Below, one piece after another: positions 54,765 through 63,154 of a stretch of 64,000 nucleotides of DNA. The number at the start of each line of letters is the position of its first letter. The first letter of the stretch is position 1. Source of the stretch: Alkalicoccobacillus gibsonii (GTDB taxonomy: Bacteria > Bacillota > Bacilli > Bacillales > Bacillaceae_D). Under the pieces are notes generated by a model. It ran no database searches. It saw nothing but the letters and a program-made list of their open reading frames with translations, and was not told where the DNA came from. The stretch is from assembly GCF_016798245.1 (NCBI RefSeq), contig NZ_JAEUZA010000001.1, positions 728,221-792,220 on the forward strand, read 5' to 3'. The translations under genes were made by a program, and so were the position numbers.

Positions 54765-55796
54765 TTATGTTAATAATTCAGCGACAATTTCATGTGAGCG
54801 AACGCGTGCGTCATGATCGAATGTATCAGAAGAAATGATGATTTCATCTGCACCTGTTTCATCAATAAAGTCACTTAGATTTTGTTTAATGGTTTCAGGT
54901 GAACCTGTCATATAAGAGCTTGCTCCTCGGTTTCGTTCAAGAGCTGCAATTTCACCCGGAGAATAATGGTCTGCAAGGTTTTTAACAGGTGGTTTAAATT
55001 GACCAGGTGTGCCTCGCATCAAATCGAGCATTTGTTGTTTACGAGAAGTTGATAAATATTCTGCTTCCTCGTCTGTATCTGCTGCAACTAAACTTACACC
55101 AAGCATCACATGTGGTTTAGAAAGTGTTTCTGACGGCTCGAATCGACTACGATACAAATCAATGGCTTGATGCATATAATCCGGTGCAAAGTGTGAAGCA
55201 AAAGAAAATGGCATTCCTTTCGCTGCGGCAAGTCTTGCACTAAAGCCACTTGACCCAAGTAACCAAATCGGTACATCCTGCCCAACTCCTGGATAGGCTT
55301 TAACACCAGTGGATACATCCTCACTCATATATGCTTGTAGTTCTTCGACGAGCTCTGGAAAGTCTTCTCCATTACTAAACAACGTACGACGCAAAGCACG
55401 AGCTGTTAACTGATCACTTCCTGGAGCCCTACCTAGACCTAAATCAATTCGACCAGGATGAAGCGCATCGAGTGTCCCAAACTGTTCAGCAATCATAAGT
55501 GAAGCGTGATTTGGGAGCATAATTCCTCCAGATCCAACTCGGATCTGCTTTGTTCCTTGCGCAATATGATTAATGATAATCGAAGTGGCTGATGAACCAA
55601 TTCCAGGCATGTTGTGATGCTCCGCGAGCCAGTAACGATTAAATCCCCATTCGTCTACTTTTTGAGCTAAATCAAGGCTTCGTTTAAATGTTTCTGTCGC
55701 ATTCGATCCTTGCGTAATAGGTGCTAAATCAAGCACTGATAACAATGTATGTTTAAACTGTTTAGCATGAGGTTGTGTTAACTTCATTCTTTTCAT
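54765..55796 (-). CDS. LLM-class flavin-dependent monooxygenase, second paralogue
   Basis: A 343-residue luciferase-like enzyme. LSVLDLAPITQGSNATETF, LAQKVDEWGFNRYWLAEHHNMPG, MLPNHASLMIAEQFGTLDALHPGRIDLGLGRAPG and IWLLGSSGFSARLAAAKGMPFSFASHF are the family blocks, in the form seen in Bacillus YwcH/YddN-like and YvbT-like proteins. The MLPNHASLxIAEQFGTL form is the most common subgroup of bacterial LLM proteins of unknown substrate. The start may be ATG 55796 or 55787; AAAGG spacing fits the latter slightly better. Related to, but clearly diverged from, the next gene downstream, so an old duplication or independent acquisition. Confidence 0.87.
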   Translation of the reverse strand: MKRMKLTQPHAKQFKHTLLSVLDLAPITQGSNATETFKRSLDLAQKVDEWGFNRYWLAEHHNMPGIGSSATSIIINHIAQGTKQIRVGSGGIMLPNHASLMIAEQFGTLDALHPGRIDLGLGRAPGSDQLTARALRRTLFSNGEDFPELVEELQAYMSEDVSTGVKAYPGVGQDVPIWLLGSSGFSARLAAAKGMPFSFASHFAPDYMHQAIDLYRSRFEPSETLSKPHVMLGVSLVAADTDEEAEYLSTSRKQQMLDLMRGTPGQFKPPVKNLADHYSPGEIAALERNRGASSYMTGSPETIKQNLSDFIDETGADEIIISSDTFDHDARVRSHEIVAELLT

Positions 55797-55848
55797 CTAC
55801 CTTTCTTGAATCCATGCACCTATTGTAAGGACTCAGAACATCAGGTGT

Positions 55849-56442
55849 CTACTTTCCTGCTTGTGAGCTTTGAAATCCATGTCTTGATTCCAAATAGGAC
55901 GTAATCTCTTCATCCGAATAAGATAACTCAGAAAGTCCTTTAGCAATGGTTTGTGCATACGGCTCTGCTGGCTTATGAAAAGCATCCGTTCCTATATCTT
56001 GAGGATTCGTAAACGTAAGCTTAGGGTACCCATCCTCTGTCCCAAGATATACAACGCGACCATACCAGCCATCATCTAACGTAACAGATCCTTTCTCAAC
56101 CAATTCGTCAAAAGATAAACCGGATGCGTCTGCTTCGTTTTCTTGTTCCACAACATCAACAAATTGGTCAAAGGTAATAAGATATTGCCTGGCAATGGTT
56201 TTCTCTGAAGGATCCTCTTGATGTCCTATAAAGGCAACGCCTCCTACCCCCCATTTGCTTGCATCCTTTGCAAAGTAAAGAGGGTAAGGTAACTCGCAGC
56301 CCTTGTTGGCAATAGGGAGTGTGTGGTCGCGACATCCTTTTTCAGCTTCAGTTGATCCAACAGGTATCCCACCTTTTATATAACAATGGAAGCGCTCCTC
56401 CATTAAGTTTGATCCATAACTTACATACCATACTAAATTCAT
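55849..56442 (-). CDS. Gamma-glutamylcyclotransferase-like fold protein
   Basis: A 197-residue protein starting MNLVWYVSYGSNLMEERFHCYI; the YxSYGSNL motif binds the gamma-glutamyl group in the GGCT/AIG2 fold. Downstream YPLYFAKDASKWGVGGVAFI and ARQYLITFDQFVDVVEQEN are consistent with the same fold, and the Glu in that region may be the catalytic acid. Bacillus YkqA has a related domain. True activity and substrate are unknown. GAGGCGG precedes the ATG. It lies 52 bases upstream of the monooxygenase gene on the same strand and may be co-transcribed with it. Confidence 0.7.
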   Translation of the reverse strand: MNLVWYVSYGSNLMEERFHCYIKGGIPVGSTEAEKGCRDHTLPIANKGCELPYPLYFAKDASKWGVGGVAFIGHQEDPSEKTIARQYLITFDQFVDVVEQENEADASGLSFDELVEKGSVTLDDGWYGRVVYLGTEDGYPKLTFTNPQDIGTDAFHKPAEPYAQTIAKGLSELSYSDEEITSYLESRHGFQSSQAGK

Positions 56443-56524
56443 ATTTCCGCCTCTTTCTTCTTAACATTTATTGTGAGTATAAAGGTTCACTAAATGGGCT
56501 GTAAAATGAATCCTTCATACGATA

Positions 56525-56553
56525 TTGTTTAACCATTTCTCAACCCATATAAT
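56525..56553 (+). promoter_or_regulatory. SigA promoter of a miniprotein gene
   Basis: TTGTTT, 17-base spacer, TATAAT (exact -10), 24 bases before the start of the 24-codon frame at 56577. Confidence 0.6.
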
Positions 56554-56576
56554 AGTAATAAGTTGAGGTGATCTAT

Positions 56577-56651
56577 ATGAAAGAATTACGTTCCTTTTAT
56601 GGAGTGGTTATAGTAGGTTTAGTCACGGCTCTCATCATGAGCTTCATCTGA
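56577..56651 (+). CDS. 24-residue membrane miniprotein
   Basis: An ORF of 24 codons: MKELRSFYGVVIVGLVTALI then MSFI and stop. A charged N-terminus of five residues is followed by a single hydrophobic helix of about 17 residues. It has a good ribosome binding site (GAGGTGA, 7 bases before the ATG) and a SigA promoter with exact TATAAT. The last 33 bases overlap, antisense, the 3' end of exoA. I know no named homologue; it looks like the small single-helix membrane peptides that regulate transporters or membrane proteases. Expression is inferred from signals only. Confidence 0.55.
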   Translation: MKELRSFYGVVIVGLVTALIMSFI

Positions 56652-57404
56652 CAAAGTAAGCTCAAGCTTCACCGGGCAGTGATCACTTCCGTAGATATGT
56701 GAATCAATATCCGCGAGTTTTAAGAAAGGAGCAAGTTTATTTGAAACAAGAAAATAATCAATCCGCCATCCAATATTGCGCTCCCTTACATTAGCCATAT
56801 AGGACCACCACGTAAACGCATCGTCTGTTTCAGGATAAATTGTTCGATAGGAATCAATGAAACCAGCTTCAAGTAGTTTCGTAAACTTCCCTCGTTCTTG
56901 ATCTGTAAAGCCAGCGTTACCGATATTGGCCCGGTCATTCTTTACGTCCTGTGGCTTGTGAGCAACATTTAAGTCTCCGCACAAAATAACGGGCTTTTGT
57001 TCCTCTAATGTTTGAATATAACGGCGTGCTGCTTCTTCCCAAAGCATCCGATAGCCTAAGCGTGTTAAATCACGCTTTGCATTAGGAGTGTACACGGTCA
57101 GTAGATAAAATCCTTCATATTCTAATGTAATAACGCGCCCTTCTAAATCCTCTATCTCATCTCCAAGACCAAACGTCACACGTATTGGCTCATGTTTTGT
57201 GAATATAGCTGTGCCGGAATACCCTTTTCTTTCTGCGCTATTCCAGTATTGCTTGTAGCCCTTGAGATCAAGATCAATTTGCTCTGGTTGACACTTTGTC
57301 TCCTGTAAGCAGAAAAAGTCTGCATCTTCATTATAAAAGTAGTCTAAGAAACCTTTTTTTACACATGCTCGAATCCCATTAACATTCCACGAAATAAATT
57401 TCAT
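56619..57404 (-). CDS. exoA: Exodeoxyribonuclease III
   Basis: DNA repair enzyme with AP endonuclease and 3'-5' exonuclease activity. 261 residues of the EEP fold: MKFISWNVNGIRACVKKGF (metal Asn), FFCLQETKCQ (metal Glu), YTPNAKRDLTRLGYR (Tyr), ILCGDLNVAHKPQDVKN (Asp, Asn), FTWWSYMANVRERNIGWRIDYFLVS and the catalytic GSDHCPVKLEL at the end. This set matches Bacillus ExoA (252). ATG 57404 is set by the MKFISWN start and a GGGGGATA site; the frame runs upstream to 57533 through the control region shared with clpE. Divergent from clpE. Confidence 0.94.
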   Translation of the reverse strand: MKFISWNVNGIRACVKKGFLDYFYNEDADFFCLQETKCQPEQIDLDLKGYKQYWNSAERKGYSGTAIFTKHEPIRVTFGLGDEIEDLEGRVITLEYEGFYLLTVYTPNAKRDLTRLGYRMLWEEAARRYIQTLEEQKPVILCGDLNVAHKPQDVKNDRANIGNAGFTDQERGKFTKLLEAGFIDSYRTIYPETDDAFTWWSYMANVRERNIGWRIDYFLVSNKLAPFLKLADIDSHIYGSDHCPVKLELTLSDEAHDESRD

Positions 57405-57433
57405 TATATCCCCCAATAATCTCAAGCTAATCA

Positions 57434-57463
57434 TTTGACCAATTTGACCTATTTTATCATAAT
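57434..57463. promoter_or_regulatory. CtsR-like repeat with possible distal clpE promoter
   Basis: TTTGACC-AA-TTTGACC (57434-57449) is a pair of CtsR heptads in reverse orientation, with 9-base rather than the usual 10-base period. The first overlaps TTGACC, which with a 17-base spacer and CATAAT forms a possible plus-strand promoter. It could also affect exoA. Confidence 0.45.
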
Positions 57464-57496
57464 AGACCTTACCATTCAGATCCACTATTCTATATT

Positions 57497-57513
57497 GATC
57501 AAAAAAGATCAAA
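57497..57513 (+). promoter_or_regulatory. CtsR box (degenerate)
   Basis: GATCAAA-AAA-GATCAAA, the CtsR heptad repeat (GGTCAAA-N3-GGTCAAA) with one change in each half and the standard 10-base period. Confidence 0.55.
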
Positions 57514-57521
57514 CAAAATAC

Positions 57522-57550
57522 TTGAAAGGTCAAAAAAGGTCAGGTATAAT
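57522..57550 (+). promoter_or_regulatory. SigA promoter of clpE with CtsR box as spacer
   Basis: TTGAAA, 17-base spacer, TATAAT. The spacer (57528-57544) is itself the CtsR repeat GGTCAAA-AAA-GGTCAGG, so repressor binding would directly block polymerase. Confidence 0.85.
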
Positions 57551-57584
57551 ACATGTAGAATCAAAAAACACATAAGCAGTTCAT

Positions 57585-57613
57585 TTGACTATGAATTGTA
57601 TCTGTTTTAAAAT
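57585..57613 (+). promoter_or_regulatory. Second SigA promoter of clpE
   Basis: TTGACT, 17-base spacer, TAAAAT, 100 bases before the start codon. CtsR boxes at 57617 and 57661 lie just downstream. Confidence 0.65.
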
Positions 57614-57616
57614 TAA

Positions 57617-57633
57617 GGTCAGACTTAGTCAAA
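57617..57633 (+). promoter_or_regulatory. CtsR box at the second clpE promoter
   Basis: GGTCAGA-CTT-AGTCAAA with 10-base period, directly after the -10 of the second promoter. Confidence 0.65.
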
Positions 57634-57660
57634 GAACTCGGCCTTCTTTTTTAACTCAAA

Positions 57661-57677
57661 GGTCAAAGTTAATCAAA
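57661..57677 (+). promoter_or_regulatory. CtsR box in the clpE leader
   Basis: GGTCAAA-GTT-AATCAAA with 10-base period, about 37 bases before the clpE start codon. Confidence 0.65.
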
Positions 57678-57713
57678 GTCTAAATTCATTCTTACTTAGG
57701 AGGAATGTTTAAC

Positions 57714-59825
57714 ATGAAATGTCAACATTGTCAGCAACGTGATGCATCAGTAGATGTGAAATTAATGATTAATAATCAAGCTCGTAACATACAACTTTGT
57801 GGTGAATGCTTTCAAATGATGCAGCAACCTCTTAATAGTCAAGGTGGATCATTTGATGATCTATTTAAGCAATACTTTATGAACCAGAATGCTGAAAATG
57901 GTCAAGGCACTAGACAAAAAGTAAAACAAAAACAGGGTGCTGGTGATGGTTTTCTTGATCAATACGGACGTAACCTTACTGCCATTGCTAAAAACGGTGA
58001 GATTGATCCAGTGATTGGTCGAGACGAGGAAGTGGAACGTGTAATTCAAGTTCTAAGCCGAAGAACAAAAAACAATCCAGTGCTTATTGGTGAAGCTGGT
58101 GTTGGTAAAACGGCGATTGCTGAAGGTCTTGCGAGACGTATTGCAGAGGGCTCCGTTCCATTTAAGATTCGTGACAAACAAATCTATAGTCTTGATCTTA
58201 CGTCTCTTGTAGCTGGCACTAGCTATCGTGGTCAGTTTGAGGAGAATATTCAAAAGCTGATTGCTGAAGTAGAGGAACGTCAAGATGTCATTATCTTTAT
58301 GGATGAGATTCATATGATGGTTGGTGCTGGTTCTTCGAATGATGGCAGCATGGACGCTTCAAATATTTTAAAACCGGCACTTGCTCGCGGAAAGTTTCAA
58401 TTAATCGGTGCAACAACGCTTAAAGAGTTCCGCCAAATTGAGAAGGATGCAGCACTTGAGCGTCGTTTCCAACCTGTAAATGTTGCTGAACCTACACTTG
58501 AGCAGACATTTGAAATCTTAAAAGGATTACGTCCGATTTATGAAGCGTACCATCATGTTGCTTATTCAGATGACGTATTACGTGCAAGCGTCACTCTCTC
58601 TGATCGTTACATTCAGGATCGCTTCTTACCGGATAAGGCCATTGATCTTCTTGATGAAGTCGGTTCAAGACTCTCATTATCAGATGAGAATCAGGATAAA
58701 GAACAAATGAAAGAACGCTTAACAAAGATTCGCGAAGACAAGCAACAAGCATCTGAAGTGGAAGACTATGAAAAAGCAGCGATGCTCCGCCAAGAAGAGC
58801 TGCTACTTCAAGAACAACTGCAAAAATCAACAGGTGCTGCTGTAGAAGTGACAGTTGATTTAATTCAAGATGTCATTGAAAAACGCACAGGCATCCCAGT
58901 GAAAAAGCTACAAAAAGCAGAACAACAAAAAATGAAAGACCTTGCTTCTCGTCTTGCAGGTCAAGTAATTGGTCAAGAAGAAGCCGTTGAAAAAGTAGCT
59001 AAAGCGGTGAAAAGAAGTCGTGCTGGCTTGAAAGCCGCTAACCGTCCAATCAGCTTTATGTTTGTTGGTCCGACTGGCGTTGGTAAGACGGAGCTCAGTA
59101 AAACACTAGCTGAAGAGGTATTCGGTAGTCGAGACGCGATGATTCGTTTAGACATGAGTGAGTTTATGGAAAAACACTCTGTTTCTAAATTAATCGGTTC
59201 TCCTCCAGGATACGTTGGCCATGATGATGGTGGTCAATTAACAGAACAAGTTCGTCGGAAGCCTTACAGCATCATTTTATTGGATGAGATTGAAAAGGCA
59301 CATCCAGACGTACAGCATAGCTTCCTGCAAATTTTAGAAGATGGTCGTCTCACCGATAGCCAAGGACGTGTGGTTTCTTTCCAAGATACGATTATCATTA
59401 TGACATCTAATGCGGGTGCAGGAATTCAAAAGGCGTCTGTTGGCTTTAACCATGCACAAAGTAAAACGCTTGGCATTCTTGAGTCATTAAATGATTACTT
59501 TAAACCAGAATTCCTCAACCGTTTTGATGGAATCATTGAGTTTAATCAATTATCTGAAGACAATCTGGTAGCTATTGTTGATGTTATGCTTAATGAGCTC
59601 CAAGGTCGTCTTGATGCACAAGATATCCAAATGTCTGTTACGGATGAAGCAAAACGTAAGTTATCTGAGCTTGGTTATCACCCTACATTTGGTGCTCGTC
59701 CACTACGCCGTGTGATCCAAGAAACGATTGAAGATGAAATCACTGAATTAATCATTGATGAAGAAGTGGTATCTTCCATTGAAGTAACGGTTCAAGACAA
59801 TGAGCTTGTTGTTCAAAAAGCGTAA
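57714..59825 (+). CDS. clpE: ATP-dependent Clp protease ATP-binding subunit ClpE
   Basis: AAA+ unfoldase that works with ClpP and disperses aggregates after heat stress. The N-terminal zinc finger (MKCQHCQ ... IQLCGECF) is specific to ClpE. First AAA+ module: Walker A GEAGVGKT at residues 126-133, Walker [11 protein letters not shown]; a UVR-like coiled coil ([20 protein letters not shown]) around residue 350; second module: Walker [10 protein letters not shown] near 452, Walker [15 protein letters not shown], then the C-terminal FNRFD-type sensor segment [14 protein letters not shown] 57714 is chosen for its AGGAGG spacing (10 bases); 57705 is too close. 703 residues, as in Bacillus. Controlled by several CtsR boxes. 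Single gene with terminator. Confidence 0.96.
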   Translation: MKCQHCQQRDASVDVKLMINNQARNIQLCGECFQMMQQPLNSQGGSFDDLFKQYFMNQNAENGQGTRQKVKQKQGAGDGFLDQYGRNLTAIAKNGEIDPVIGRDEEVERVIQVLSRRTKNNPVLIGEAGVGKTAIAEGLARRIAEGSVPFKIRDKQIYSLDLTSLVAGTSYRGQFEENIQKLIAEVEERQDVIIFMDEIHMMVGAGSSNDGSMDASNILKPALARGKFQLIGATTLKEFRQIEKDAALERRFQPVNVAEPTLEQTFEILKGLRPIYEAYHHVAYSDDVLRASVTLSDRYIQDRFLPDKAIDLLDEVGSRLSLSDENQDKEQMKERLTKIREDKQQASEVEDYEKAAMLRQEELLLQEQLQKSTGAAVEVTVDLIQDVIEKRTGIPVKKLQKAEQQKMKDLASRLAGQVIGQEEAVEKVAKAVKRSRAGLKAANRPISFMFVGPTGVGKTELSKTLAEEVFGSRDAMIRLDMSEFMEKHSVSKLIGSPPGYVGHDDGGQLTEQVRRKPYSIILLDEIEKAHPDVQHSFLQILEDGRLTDSQGRVVSFQDTIIIMTSNAGAGIQKASVGFNHAQSKTLGILESLNDYFKPEFLNRFDGIIEFNQLSEDNLVAIVDVMLNELQGRLDAQDIQMSVTDEAKRKLSELGYHPTFGARPLRRVIQETIEDEITELIIDEEVVSSIEVTVQDNELVVQKA

Positions 59826-59841
59826 AACGTTTTTAAAACTA

Positions 59842-59880
59842 AAAAGGAGTACATTCCGATACTGGAATGTACTCCTTTTT
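59842..59880. terminator. Terminator between clpE and the convergent SDR gene
   Basis: AAAAAGGAGTACATTCC and GGAATGTACTCCTTTTT form a 17-base-pair perfect stem with a 6-base loop; works in both directions. Confidence 0.95.
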
Positions 59881-59897
59881 ACATAGATGAGTTAAGA

Positions 59898-60680
59898 TCA
59901 TAGTAACGACTGAGCACCGTCTACGTAAAGCTCCATTCCTGACACATGATTGGAGTGTTCAGAACATAAAAACCCAACGACACTCGCAACTTGATCGGGT
60001 TTACCATGTCCCCCTAAAGGAATCTCACCTTTTGGATACTCTACAGGAATCCGAATTTCATCCACTTCCTTTTGAATATGTGTGTTTTCGCCAATGTTTG
60101 TTTCGATGGCTCCAGGACAAACCGCATTTACACGAATATTATATTGCCCAAGTTCAACAGCAGCCATTTTCATAAATGCAACCTGCCCTGCTTTGGACGC
60201 ACTATATGCACTCATACCCGCTCCTGAGAATTTCCGATTCCCATTTATTGAACTTGTAATAACGATACTTCCTCCACCCGCTTCTTTTAAATATGGAATG
60301 GCGTGTTTGGTAGTTAAAAACGTACTTCGTAAATTCGTTGCTTGAGTTGTATCCCAATCTTCTACTTTCATATGCTCAATTGCTTGGAATACGCCATTTA
60401 CACCTGCATTTGCTAATACGGCTTTAATTGATCCATCCCACGAAGATGCAACTTTAGAAAATGCTGTTTGAATATCATCTTCCTTTTGTACATCACCTTT
60501 TACAAACATTGCTTCTGCACCTAGTGCCTGAATTTCTTTTACTGTTTCAGACGCCGAATCCTCTTCTACCTCAAATATTGCTACTGAATAGCCTTGTTTC
60601 GCTAATTGAATCGCAGATTGCTTTCCAATGCCTGAACCCCCACCAGTAACAATGGCAATAGACTTATCTTGTTTAGCCAT
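59898..60680 (-). CDS. Short-chain dehydrogenase of unknown substrate
   Basis: A 260-residue classical SDR. VTGGGSGIGKQSA (residues 10-22) is the cofactor loop and FEVEEDS follows strand 2 (acidic residue suggests NAD); NAGVNGVFQ, catalytic Ser in ITSSINGN, Tyr and Lys in AYSASKAG. VNAVCPGAIETNIGENTH and the C-terminal GMELYVDGAQSLL are family-typical. ATG 60680 follows TAGGAGGATAT; the frame runs nine codons further upstream without a site. Alone in its unit, facing clpE; nothing nearby suggests a pathway. Confidence 0.85.
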   Translation of the reverse strand: MAKQDKSIAIVTGGGSGIGKQSAIQLAKQGYSVAIFEVEEDSASETVKEIQALGAEAMFVKGDVQKEDDIQTAFSKVASSWDGSIKAVLANAGVNGVFQAIEHMKVEDWDTTQATNLRSTFLTTKHAIPYLKEAGGGSIVITSSINGNRKFSGAGMSAYSASKAGQVAFMKMAAVELGQYNIRVNAVCPGAIETNIGENTHIQKEVDEIRIPVEYPKGEIPLGGHGKPDQVASVVGFLCSEHSNHVSGMELYVDGAQSLL

Positions 60681-60842
60681 ATTCCATATCCTCCTATCAT
60701 CCATCAATATTAGTTATGTAGTACGTACTCAAACTACTTTTCTCGTAAAAATCTTGCATTTTTATAGCTTTTTCCATAGAATTCATTTGACATTCTATTC
60801 TTATTCCAAGTTTCTTTCGATTTTAAACGATAAATTTCAAAT

Positions 60843-60859
60843 TGTAATCGAATTGTAAT
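60843..60859 (+). promoter_or_regulatory. WalR (YycF) box upstream of the NlpC/P60 gene
   Basis: TGTAAT, five bases (CGAAT), TGTAAT: an exact fit to the direct-repeat WalR consensus TGTWAH-N5-TGTWAH. It lies 112 bases upstream of the gene. The rest of the gap 60681-60970 is AT-rich and holds no gene I can support. Confidence 0.75.
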
Positions 60860-60970
60860 GTTCTTAAAACCTCACTGTTATTTAAATGAGTTAAATTAAT
60901 AAATGTTAAAGAAAAACTAAATAAATTTCGTACATAATCGTTTAATTATAATCATTCGGAGGTATATTAT

Positions 60971-61930
60971 ATGTTTAAAACTAATTCAAATGTTAAAGGG
61001 CTTGTTATTAAAACAAGTTTCGTAGTCGGACTAGCTTCAGCTGCAACACTAGCAGCAAATTCAAATGCTTATGCAAATGTTGACATGAGCAAAGTCGTTG
61101 AAGAAAACAAAGCTGCTGAGGTTCAACAAGCAGAACAAACTCAAGCTGCTACTGAAAATGCAGTTGCTCAAGAGGAAACTCAAGCTGTTTCTTCTTCTAC
61201 TCTTCGCCAAGGGCAAACTGGACAAGCTGTAAAAGATCTTCAAGCAAAACTTGTTAATCACGGTTATAACACAAATGGTGTAGATGGAATCTTTGGTGCT
61301 GGTACAGAGGCTGCTGTACGTTCATTCCAAGCAGATAAAAGTCTTTCTGTTGATGGACTAGCTGGTCGTCAAACAATTTCTGCACTAGGTGGCGAAGTAA
61401 CAACTTCTTCTGCTCCTGCTAGCTCAAATACTGCACAAGCTTCATCATCAAATGAAAGTGCATCTGCAACAGAAACAGCAACTGCTTCTGCTACAGAGAC
61501 AGCTTCTGAAGAAAATACCGTAAGTGCTCAAACTCAAGTAGCTGGAACTCAAGTTTCTGCAAGCTACGGATCTGTTATCGCAGCAGCTGAAGCTCAAATT
61601 GGCGCACCTTACAAATGGGGCGGTACGACTCCAGCTGGATTTGACTGCAGTGGTTTCATCAACTACGCATTTAATCAAGAAGGAATTAGCCTTCCTCGTA
61701 CAGCACAAGGAATCTATGATTCTTCTGCTAAAAAATCTAAATCAAACCTACAAGCTGGTGATCTAGTATTCTTCACTGGCACGTATAGCGGAGCACCTAC
61801 TGTATCTCATGCTGGTATCTATGTTGGCGGTGGACAATTTGTTCATGCAAGCAGCAGCGGCGTACAAAAAAGCAATCTGAACGCTGGATACTGGAGCAAC
61901 CATTACTACGGTGCAGGTTCAGTAAACTAA
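60971..61930 (+). CDS. Secreted NlpC/P60 peptidoglycan endopeptidase with PG-binding domain
   Basis: A D,L-endopeptidase-type autolysin, 319 residues. Signal peptide residues 1-35 ending AYA-N; a Glu/Gln/Ala linker to about 75; a PG_binding_1 domain (residues about 76-138: LRQGQTGQAVKDLQAKLVNHGY, VDGIFGAGTEAAVRSFQ); a Ser/Thr/Ala linker to about 195; then the NlpC/P60 domain with catalytic Cys226 in FDCSGFINYAF, His in VSHAGIYVG and the third His in QFVHASS. It probably cuts gamma-D-Glu to meso-DAP stem peptides, as LytF/CwlO-type enzymes do. GGAGGT precedes the ATG. The WalR box upstream predicts control by the essential WalRK system. Single gene. Confidence 0.92.
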   Translation: MFKTNSNVKGLVIKTSFVVGLASAATLAANSNAYANVDMSKVVEENKAAEVQQAEQTQAATENAVAQEETQAVSSSTLRQGQTGQAVKDLQAKLVNHGYNTNGVDGIFGAGTEAAVRSFQADKSLSVDGLAGRQTISALGGEVTTSSAPASSNTAQASSSNESASATETATASATETASEENTVSAQTQVAGTQVSASYGSVIAAAEAQIGAPYKWGGTTPAGFDCSGFINYAFNQEGISLPRTAQGIYDSSAKKSKSNLQAGDLVFFTGTYSGAPTVSHAGIYVGGGQFVHASSSGVQKSNLNAGYWSNHYYGAGSVN

Positions 61931-61942
61931 TATTAAAAATAT

Positions 61943-61979
61943 AAAACGCTAGAAGAGATTAATCTCTTCTAGCGTTTTT
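61943..61979. terminator. Terminator between the NlpC/P60 gene and the quinone reductase
   Basis: AAAACGCTAGAAGAGATT and AATCTCTTCTAGCGTTTTT form an almost continuous 18-base-pair palindrome ending in T-run; works in both directions for the convergent pair. Confidence 0.93.
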
Positions 61980-61981
61980 AC

Positions 61982-62965
61982 TTATCCCATTTTTACAATC
62001 GTACGCCCTCTTACTTTGCCTTCTAAAATATCTTTGAACACTTGATCAAGTTCTTCTAGCTTCACTTCAATGACCACTTCATCCTCAAGGCATGTTGGCT
62101 TTAAATCAGTTGCTAGTCGTTTCCATATGTTTTTACGAATATCCATTGGACAACGGACAGAATCAATGCCTAGCCAATTGATGCCTCTACCGATAAATGG
62201 GTATACTTGAGTTGAGACATCTACTCCTCCAGCTAATCCACTTGTTGCGACAGATGCTCCGTAAGAAAGAGTTGAGAGAATATATTGAGTTGTTTTCCCA
62301 CCTACAGGATCAACAGCCCCTGCCCATTTTGAAGACCTAGTTGACTTATTTTCATGATCAACCAAATCGTCTCGATCTAAGACTTCTTTGGCTCCTAGCT
62401 TTTTTAAGTAATCTTCTTCGTTTTTCTTACCCGTACTTGCAGCAACATCATATCCTAAGTTGGCCAGCATATTGACTGCAAGGCTTCCTACTCCGCCGCT
62501 TGCTCCGGCAACTAGGACTGGACCTTGTTTTGGATTAAGGCCGTTTTTCTCAAGCTGTTCAACTGATAATGCCGCTGTAAATCCTGCAGTACCAAGTACC
62601 ATAGCCTCTTTTAAAGAAAGTCCAGCCGGCTTTGGAACCACCCATTCAGCAGGAACTTTAGCGTATTCGCTAAATCCACCATGATGTCCTGTACCTAAAC
62701 GATAACTTGTTACAATGACCTCGTCGCCTTCTTTAAACTGTTGGTCATTAGACTCCACTACGACGCCAGCCAGATCAATTCCTGGAATTAATGGCGTAAA
62801 CTCGGATATGTTCCCCGTGCGTCCTACGATTCCATCCTTGTAATTAACACTTGAATATGAAACCTTTATGAGTACATCTCCATCTAATTGATCCGTTGAC
62901 CATTCTTGAACTCCTGTTTTTACAGGGTTAGTTGATTGTAGAACAAATGCTTTAAATGCTGCCAT
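61982..62965 (-). CDS. YhdH/YhfP-type quinone oxidoreductase (MDR, AcuI-like)
   Basis: A zinc-free medium-chain reductase, 327 residues, NADPH-dependent by family. SSVNYKDGIVGRTGNISEFTPLIPGIDLAGVV is the family-specific segment (residues about 36-68), recognisable by NYKDG; GPVLVAGASGGVGSLAVNMLANLGYDVAASTGK contains the nucleotide loop, and DPVGGKT and the C-terminal VRGRTIVKMG are typical of YhdH/YhfP/AcuI. AcuI members reduce acryloyl-CoA; Bacillus YhfP substrate is unknown. ATG 62965 fits AAGGAG (10 bases). Single gene, convergent with the endopeptidase gene. Confidence 0.9.
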   Translation of the reverse strand: MAAFKAFVLQSTNPVKTGVQEWSTDQLDGDVLIKVSYSSVNYKDGIVGRTGNISEFTPLIPGIDLAGVVVESNDQQFKEGDEVIVTSYRLGTGHHGGFSEYAKVPAEWVVPKPAGLSLKEAMVLGTAGFTAALSVEQLEKNGLNPKQGPVLVAGASGGVGSLAVNMLANLGYDVAASTGKKNEEDYLKKLGAKEVLDRDDLVDHENKSTRSSKWAGAVDPVGGKTTQYILSTLSYGASVATSGLAGGVDVSTQVYPFIGRGINWLGIDSVRCPMDIRKNIWKRLATDLKPTCLEDEVVIEVKLEELDQVFKDILEGKVRGRTIVKMG

Positions 62966-63154
62966 CTTTACCAATCTCCTTACGTTTAAACTATTACTTA
63001 CTATTTCCGCCTTTTCGTACAGTGAAACATCGGTTTACATAATAATGTTATGGATAACTATAAAACAAACAACATCCCCTAATTTGGCTTGAAATAATGG
63101 AAAAAGGGTAATGATACGTATTACAACCTTATGACCAATAAAGGGGTGCCAACC

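Noticed and set aside
63000-63154. Additional gene or RNA in the gap before the lipid kinase
   Set aside because: AT-rich, short, without a convincing promoter pair or hairpin; nothing supportable.
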